Assembly (NCBI GenBank): GCA_947380655.1
Contig: CANCRX010000101.1
Span: 1 to 10,816, forward strand
Direction of reading: 5' to 3'
DNA length: 10,816 nucleotides
DNA from: Alcaligenaceae bacterium
Lineage (GTDB): Bacteria; Pseudomonadota; Gammaproteobacteria; Burkholderiales; Burkholderiaceae_B
The notes under the pieces are model-generated. The model ran no database searches. It saw only the letters and a list, made by a program, of their open reading frames with translations, and was not told where the DNA came from. The position numbers and the translations under genes are program-made. Positions 7,288 to 10,816 of this stretch are shown here, piece by piece; position 1 is the stretch's first letter; each line of letters begins with the position of its first letter.

Positions 7288-7962
7288 ATGGACAAACAAA
7301 CCCCAATCCTCAAGTCGCAAGTGACTAAACGAATTAGCGACGCTCCAGCCTCAAAGGTATGGACGCCGTCGGACTTCCTCGACCTAGGGCAACGCGATGC
7401 CGTGGACAAAACTCTTCAAAGAATGGTGAATTGCCACACACTTCGGCGGATTGATCGGGGTCTATACGATCAGCCAAGAACAAACCAGTTGACCGGGCGC
7501 ACTGCAGTCGCCGACTACAGAAGTGTCATTGAGGCAGTAGGTCGACGTGACCAGGTAAGAATCTTGCCAGATGGGATGACGGCCGCAAATGATTTGGGGC
7601 TCACCAACGCGGTGCCGGGGCAAGTCATTATTCATACGGATGGACGATTACGCCCAATCGTTTTAGACAACTTAACAGTCCAATTTAAACTGACGGCACC
7701 AAGCAAACTCTTCTGGGCAGGAAGGCCTGCCATGCGCATTGTGCAATCTCTGTATTGGCTGAGGGATGAATTGAAATCAACTGACGCGGCGGATGCAAGC
7801 GTAATCAGTGCAAAGATAGGAAGAATGCTCGCAGACCCAAATGCCGCCTTGGTAAGGAACGATCTTGCTGCAGGTTTGTATACCTTACCGTCTTGGATGC
7901 AAAATTGGATTAGGGAGCTGCTTGTAAATGCTAAGCCATCTACTAAGGAAGTACTGCATTGA
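7288..7962 (+). CDS. AbiEi-like antitoxin / transcriptional repressor (DUF6088 family), intact
   Basis: This 224-residue protein has an N-terminal winged-helix region (about 8-60) ending in the typical LRRIDRGLYDQPR segment. The DUF6088/AbiEi core follows, with RILPDGMTAANDLGLTNAV and TAPSKLFWAGRPAMR, and the C-terminal LPSWMQNWIRELL helix. AbiEi proteins are the antitoxins of type IV AbiE systems: they repress the operon and counter the AbiEii nucleotidyltransferase toxin without stable binding. The ATG at 7288 is supported by AAGG at 7278-7281 and by the promoter at 7242-7269. The TGA overlaps the TTG start of the toxin gene by three bases, the coupling usual for this operon. The reading frame is full length, yet the partner toxin is destroyed, so this is now an antitoxin without a cognate toxin here, perhaps kept as a repressor or an anti-addiction gene. 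Confidence 0.85.
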   Translation: MDKQTPILKSQVTKRISDAPASKVWTPSDFLDLGQRDAVDKTLQRMVNCHTLRRIDRGLYDQPRTNQLTGRTAVADYRSVIEAVGRRDQVRILPDGMTAANDLGLTNAVPGQVIIHTDGRLRPIVLDNLTVQFKLTAPSKLFWAGRPAMRIVQSLYWLRDELKSTDAADASVISAKIGRMLADPNAALVRNDLAAGLYTLPSWMQNWIRELLVNAKPSTKEVLH

Positions 7963-8734
7963 ATACCGAGTTTTTAAGAATTATTACAGCGACAAATCAA
8001 GATCGGCGAGACCTATTTTTAGCAACGGCCAACAGAATTGGCACGCCAATATAGAATGTTGAAAAAGACTTCTGGGTTGTTTGGGTCTTAGACTTGTTAT
8101 TCAACGGAAGAGCAAAAGATGAGCCGCGTTTGCTTTTTAAAGGCGGTACGTCTCTTTCAAAGGCGTATGGACTGATTGCAAGATTTTCCGAAGATATTGA
8201 TATAACGGTCTTTCGCGAGGATTTAGGTCAACCTATTGAAGTCAACGATCTGGAGGCGCTTTCGGGTAAGAAGCAAAGAGCTCGCCTAGATGAAATCAAA
8301 TCAGCGTGCCAATCTTATATTCAGGGTCCATTGCTTGTTAGACTAAATCAGCAAATGATGGAGATATTTAGTGCAACCGGTCAAGCGATCACGGAGGCAC
8401 CAGTGATTGTTGATCCAGACGATCAGGATCAACAAACGTTGCTGGTTAGGTATCCTTCAGTGAATAACAATCCTAATGGTTATCTCAGGCCTTCGGTAAA
8501 AATTGAGGCAGGAGCCAAGTCAGCTTTAGACCCGAACAAAGAAGTATCCATCCGCCCCTATCTTTCGGAAGATTTTCAATTGCACCAACGGAGCAGATGG
8601 TTCTCGAACTGAATAGAGACTACGAAGCCATGAAGACAATGATTTTTGGAGAAATCCCCCCATTGCAAGAAGTACTCGAGTCTATTAGAAGATTAGAAAA
8701 AGAAATAAACGATATAAGTGGGGTGAATAAATAG
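7959..8734 (+). pseudogene. AbiEii/AbiGii-type nucleotidyltransferase toxin, broken by a stop codon and an internal deletion
   Basis: Translation from TTG 7959 (overlapping the antitoxin stop) gives an AbiEii N-terminus (NTEFLRIITATNQDRRDLFL) that hits TAG at 8052-8054 as codon 32. The same frame then continues with NVEKDFWVVWVLDLLFNG, the nucleotidyltransferase motifs KGGTSLSK (61-68) and SEDIDI (77-82, DxD), and LRPSVKIEAGAKS, up to RPYLSEDF (about 8576). After that the frame runs into a stop at 8610-8612. The family's C-terminal end (IAPTEQMVLELNRDYEAMKT, then MIFGE and a final helix) resumes in another frame at about 8579 and stops at TAG 8732-8734. The central segment normally lying between is missing. 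Two independent lesions make activity very unlikely. The toxin would have transferred nucleotides to an RNA target. Confidence 0.85.
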
Positions 8735-8815
8735 CTTTGAAGTCCGCATTGGCTCGATAAGCTGCTTTGATTTCTTAATACGTCGCGTTTGCTGAAACTC
8801 CGAGTAGCCTATAAA

Positions 8816-9228
8816 AAGCATCACTCCCCCCAATCCCCCACAGCCGCCATCTCCACACGATCCTTCGGACAAATAGGTGGCCCGTAGTGAATAAACGCTT
8901 TCAACATCGGCACAGTAAACCCGCACACCCCACACTTCGCGCGGGGGCGGGGAGAGTAACTCACCACCCGACGCGGGACATTTAACCTCGCGTGCGGATA
9001 AGGCCCGAGCGATAACGCGAGCGCCTCGAGCTTAACCAGCAACTCAGGCCCTGCACCCGCACTTCGCATCGGCCCCTTGAGTCCGAGCGTTAACGCCATC
9101 TTTTTAAACTCAGGCCCGTGTTTGTTTTGACAGTCATCCACCGCATGGATGAGCTCATGCATCAGCGTATCCAGAACCAGGACCGCGTCACTCAAGCCCG
9201 GCGAGATAAAGATCTGGTTGACCTGATC
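8816..9228. repeat. Direct repeat copy 1 (413 bp, sprT-like)
   Basis: Aligns without gaps to 10404-10816 at a constant offset of 1588. I count about 15 mismatches by eye, roughly 96% identity. The left edge is sharp: bases before 8816 and 10404 no longer match. The right edge cannot be placed because copy 2 runs into the window end at the base equivalent to 9228. The two copies bracket the HigB/HigA-like module. No terminal inverted repeats or transposase accompany them, so this is a gene-fragment duplication and not an insertion sequence. Confidence 0.92.
8821..9228 (-). pseudogene. SprT-like zinc metalloprotease, 5'-truncated copy 1
   Basis: The fragment encodes the C-terminal part of a SprT-like protein. 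The metal site HELIHAVDD with HExxH (His13, Glu14, His17, counting from the TTG at 9195) has a third ligand in NKHGPEF (His26), the HExxHx8H pattern of SprT/Spartan. A zinc-ribbon-like tail follows (CGVCGF, Cys88 and Cys91; PPICPKD, Cys109). Upstream of TTG 9195 the homologous frame continues as QVNQIFISPG but meets an in-frame TAG near 9242, and no start codon other than TTG exists. The N-terminal half expected for the family is therefore missing. The frame of what remains is intact, with three residues different from copy 2. Probably a displaced 3' end of the gene; an expressed short protein from the TTG is possible but no ribosome binding site is evident. Confidence 0.82.
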
Positions 9229-9661
9229 CTCAGTTTGAATTTGCTATGTTCGCAAAGCTTCACCGTTACATGTTGAAACAGACATTCAGGCTCAAAACAT
9301 TCAGAATTAAAAATCTATTCAGGAGAGCAAAATTTGTCATTTCACATACTTCGTACCCAAAAGCATTTCAGAACCAAGCCCTTGCGAAGGGGGCGAAAGG
9401 AATGACTCCCCTTTCAGGTCGAGTTCAGGAAATTCTGAGCAAGAGAGTGCTTGGTTACGTGAGCAATTATTAGCAGGCAAAAATTCTCCGCTTTGTGCAC
9501 CAATTACTGCAACGCATTTCGATGAACTTCGGGCTCGCGTTAGACGAACATTTGCAAATAAAAATCCATGACAACACGCTGCCTCCCGGCAGAGAGCGGG
9601 CAGACAGCACTTCAACCAAGCTTGGTGCGCCATGACTGCCCAACTGCTTTTCACCGGGACT
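9229..9661. other. Gene-poor spacer between sprT copy 1 and the HigB/HigA-like module
   Basis: About 430 bases with no convincing intact gene. The left part is AT-rich (23 of 60 G+C in 9241-9300) with loose ATTCAG repeats at about 9283-9321. GAAAGG (9395-9400) and CCTTTC (9410-9415) form a small hairpin. The open frame at 9246-9473 (75 codons) has no recognisable motif and no ribosome binding site, and looks accidental. A 40-codon frame starting at ATG 9568 overlaps the stop of the antitoxin-like tail but resembles no protein I know. The only part with a protein-like look is the tail at 9446-9571, listed separately. Confidence 0.5.
9446..9571 (+). pseudogene. Possible C-terminal remnant of a small antitoxin gene
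   Basis: One frame reads SAWLREQLLAGKNSPLCAPI and then THFDELRARVRRTFANKNP before TGA 9569-9571. The composition (Trp-Leu-Arg-Glu helix, Gly-Lys turn, Arg-rich FDELRARVR tail) resembles the C-terminal toxin-binding tails of short ribbon-helix-helix or CopG/ParD-like antitoxins. Upstream the same frame turns into low-information sequence (about 9311-9440) and has no ATG, so if real the gene has lost its N-terminal half. An ATG at 9568 overlaps the stop in ATGA fashion as a partner toxin would, but its 40 codons are unrecognisable. The identification is tentative and rests only on the look of 41 residues. Confidence 0.35.
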
Positions 9662-9702
9662 TTGCGAGTTTTAACTTCTGTGAATTATAAGTTACAATGG
9701 AG
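9662..9702 (+). promoter_or_regulatory. Promoter, candidate operator and ribosome binding site of the HigB/HigA-like module
   Basis: -35 TTGCGA at 9662-9667 (4 of 6) and -10 TATAAG at 9686-9691 (5 of 6) are 18 bp apart. TAACTT (9672-9677) and AAGTTA (9689-9694) form a perfect 6-bp inverted repeat across an 11-bp spacer, overlapping the -10. That is a sensible place for an antitoxin-controlled operator. GGAG at 9699-9702 is 8 bases before ATG 9711. Confidence 0.55.
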
Positions 9703-9710
9703 ATAATGCC

Positions 9711-10034
9711 ATGATTGAAGTGCGCCGATATCAGCGGCTTGATGGCGAAGTGCCGTTGTCAGATTGGCTTGTCAGAATGCGTGATGCGCGCGCCAGGGCC
9801 AAGCTGGAAATCCGTTTTCGACGAGTGTCTTTGGGCATCTTTGGTGACATCAAACCCGTCGGCGATGGTGTGCTGGAATTGCGCGAAGACATTGGTCCCG
9901 GCTATCGCGTATATCTCGGGCGGCACGGCGCGACGTTGGTCATCCTGCTCTGCGGCGGCGACAAACGCACGCAGGATAAGGACATCAAACGGGCCAAGGA
10001 ATATTGGCTGGACTGGAAACGGAGAAACACATGA
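9711..10034 (+). CDS. RelE/ParE-superfamily toxin, addiction module killer protein type (HigB-like)
   Basis: This 107-residue protein matches the 'addiction module killer protein' / phage Gp49-like group. It has an N-terminal helix pair (LSDWLVRMRDARARAKLEIR), a GDIKPVGDGVLELRED strand-turn, GPGYRVYLGR, and the diagnostic LLCGGDKRTQDKDIKRAKEYW near the C-terminus. Such proteins are thought to be translation-dependent mRNA interferases of the RelE fold. GGAG at 9699-9702 supports ATG 9711. The stop overlaps the antitoxin start by four bases (ATGA 10031-10034), so the order is toxin first, as usual for this subgroup and opposite to prlF-yhaV. Base composition is clearly richer than its surroundings (41 of 60 G+C in 9901-9960 against about 23 of 60 in 9241-9300), suggesting separate acquisition. 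Confidence 0.88.
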   Translation: MIEVRRYQRLDGEVPLSDWLVRMRDARARAKLEIRFRRVSLGIFGDIKPVGDGVLELREDIGPGYRVYLGRHGATLVILLCGGDKRTQDKDIKRAKEYWLDWKRRNT

Positions 10035-10372
10035 GCAAACTCAAACATGCCGCTTCGGTTCCCCATACCGACACGACCATTGCCGAGCTCCGGACTGATC
10101 CGGCCTTTGCAGTGGAGTACCTGAAATCGGCGATGGAAGAACTGGACCATCCCGAGCATCGAGCTGTCGGTCTGCTCGCGCTGCGCGATGTGGCCGAGGC
10201 CTACGGCGGGCTCGCGACAGTGGCGCAAGAAGCGGGAATCACGCGCGAAGCACTTTATCGAGCACTATCACCGAGTGGCAACCCGACACTCAAGACGCTG
10301 TTGGCCGTGCTGCATGTCGTTGGCATGCGCCTGTCCGTTGCTCCAGCCGGACCTATTCCAGCTCATAGGTAA
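10031..10372 (+). CDS. HTH-domain antitoxin, addiction module antidote protein type (HigA-like)
   Basis: This 113-residue protein begins at ATG 10031 inside the toxin stop; a longer frame exists upstream, but the coupled ATG gives the family-typical N-terminus. Residues 18-38 (IAELRTDPAFAVEYLKSAME) are the characteristic antidote N-terminal helices. A lambda-repressor-like helix-turn-helix follows at about 59-103 (GGLATVAQEAGITREALYRA, then SPSGNPTLKTLLAVLHVVGM). It should bind the toxin encoded upstream and repress the operon, probably at the inverted repeat over the -10 (9672-9694). GC-rich like its partner. The pair appears complete and lies exactly between the two direct sprT-like repeats, which makes it the cargo of that duplication. 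Confidence 0.88.
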   Translation: MSKLKHAASVPHTDTTIAELRTDPAFAVEYLKSAMEELDHPEHRAVGLLALRDVAEAYGGLATVAQEAGITREALYRALSPSGNPTLKTLLAVLHVVGMRLSVAPAGPIPAHR

Positions 10373-10383
10373 ATTCGCCTACA

Positions 10384-10407
10384 ACTTACTTATATGGTGA
10401 TGTAAGT
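10384..10407. other. Inverted repeat at the left edge of sprT copy 2
   Basis: ACTTAC (10384-10389) and GTAAGT (10402-10407) form a perfect 6-bp stem around 12 bases, spanning the boundary where homology to copy 1 begins (10404). No T-run follows, so a classic terminator is not supported. It sits between the convergent ends of the antitoxin gene and the sprT-like gene and could act as a weak shared terminator or mark the junction. The equivalent place in copy 1 (about 8796-8819) lacks it. Confidence 0.35.
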
Positions 10408-10816
10408 ATCACTCCCCCCAATCCCCCAAAGCAGCCATCTCAACCCGATCCTTCGGACAAATAGGTGGCCCATAGTGAATAAACGCTTTGAGCATCGGCA
10501 CAGTAAACCCGCACACCCCACACTTCGCGCGAGGGCGGGGAGAATAACTCATCACCCGACGCGGGACATTTAACCTCGCGTGCGGATAAGGCCCGAGCGA
10601 TAACGCGAGCGCCTCGAGCTTAACCAGCAACTCAGGCCCTGCACCTGCACTTCGCATCGGCCCCTTGAGTCCGAGCGTTAACGCCATCTTTTTAAACACA
10701 GGCCCGTGTTTGTTTTGACAGTCATCCACCGCATGGATGAGCTCATGCATCAGCGTATCCAGAACCAGGACCGCGTCACTCAAAGCCGGCGAGATAAAGA
10801 TCTGGTTGACCTGATC
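10404..10816. repeat. Direct repeat copy 2 (413 bp or more, sprT-like; truncated by window end)
   Basis: Gap-free partner of 8816-9228 in the same orientation at about 96% identity. The last 28 bases before the window end are identical in both copies, so the repeat may continue further right. It forms the right flank of the HigB/HigA-like module. Confidence 0.92.
10409..10816 (-). CDS. SprT-like zinc metalloprotease, copy 2 (5' end outside window)
   Basis: The frame is open from the right window edge (DQVNQIFISPA) through LSDAVLVLDTLMHELIHAVD to the stop at 10409-10411. It has the SprT/Spartan metal site HExxH with a third histidine nine residues after the second (NKHGP) and a zinc-ribbon-like tail with CGVCGF and PPICPKD. 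SprT-domain proteins are cytoplasmic metalloprotease-like proteins; Spartan members cut DNA-protein crosslinks, while the role of bacterial forms is poorly known. It differs from copy 1 at three of 124 residues: Val for Glu after the third histidine (KHGPVF versus KHGPEF), RRVMSY for RRVVSY, and AALGDWGE for AAVGDWGE. No stop interrupts it inside the window, so this may be the complete gene's 3' part, with copy 1 the displaced end. Its start is not visible. Confidence 0.8.
   Translation of the reverse strand, partial: DQVNQIFISPALSDAVLVLDTLMHELIHAVDDCQNKHGPVFKKMALTLGLKGPMRSAGAGPELLVKLEALALSLGPYPHARLNVPRRVMSYSPRPRAKCGVCGFTVPMLKAFIHYGPPICPKDRVEMAALGDWGE

Noticed and set aside
7128..7328. Forward open frame of 66 codons in front of the AbiEi-like gene
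   Set aside because: It overlaps the promoter, operator and start of the AbiEi-like gene, has no ribosome binding site and shows no family resemblance.
8056..8058. Reinitiation of the AbiEii toxin just after its premature stop
   Set aside because: This ATG is out of frame with the toxin; the next in-frame candidate is TTG 8094, which would drop the conserved EKDFWV segment, and the later deletion would still destroy the protein.
9246..9473. Forward open frame of 75 codons in the spacer after sprT copy 1
   Set aside because: Basic, low-information sequence without recognisable motif or ribosome binding site, and it overlaps the more protein-like tail in another frame.
9337..9654. Minus-strand open frame of 105 codons in the same spacer
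   Set aside because: Cysteine-rich, compositionally odd translation that reads like the complement of the antitoxin-like tail; no start signal.
8816..10816. Composite transposon flanked by insertion-sequence copies
   Set aside because: The repeats encode a SprT-like protein and not a transposase, and no terminal inverted repeats or target-site duplication could be seen at 8816 and 10404.

Overview
This window looks like an accessory, defence-rich stretch of a proteobacterial chromosome, probably gamma- or betaproteobacterial. The assignment rests on the gene families present (PrlF/YhaV, a two-domain glutathione S-transferase, DUF2130, a TM0106-type nuclease-helicase, AbiE, a HigB/HigA-like pair, SprT) and on moderate, patchy base composition. 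No rRNA, tRNA, CRISPR array, transposase or integrase was seen.

Layout from left to right. Positions 2-142 hold the C-terminal end of a small membrane-anchored protein. Positions 230-1122 hold a complete PrlF-YhaV type II toxin-antitoxin operon whose likely promoter is overlapped by a perfect 24-bp palindrome. On the minus strand follow a glutathione S-transferase (1158-1769) and a coiled-coil DUF2130 protein (1857-3266) with a visible PD-(D/E)XK-like nuclease signature. Divergent from it is a giant three-enzyme protein (3471-6998): RecB-like nuclease, DEDD/RNase H-like exonuclease and superfamily 1 helicase.

From about 7000 to the right end the region is a stack of toxin-antitoxin modules separated by pieces of one sprT-like metalloprotease gene, all on the minus strand. 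A 34-nt degenerate scrap lies at 7090-7123. A 413-bp copy lies at 8816-9228 and a second copy, about 96% identical with no gaps, at 10404-10816; the window ends inside it. Between scrap and first copy sits an AbiE-type locus: an intact AbiEi-like antitoxin gene (7288-7962) and an AbiEii toxin gene broken by a stop codon and an internal deletion (7959-8734). Between the two large copies sits an apparently intact, GC-rich toxin/antitoxin pair of the HigB/HigA-like 'addiction module killer/antidote' type (9711-10372), preceded by a gene-poor stretch with what may be the tail of another lost antitoxin gene.

The most interesting reading is that the 3' part of the sprT-like gene is a recurrent landing or recombination site. 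Modules were added one after another on its 3' side, each leaving a displaced gene end that decays leftward (the oldest is a 34-nt scrap, the youngest nearly identical). This is inference from repeat order and divergence. The two nucleic-acid enzymes at 1857-6998 lie just beyond the oldest scrap and may belong to the same island, but their function in defence or repair is not shown by sequence alone.
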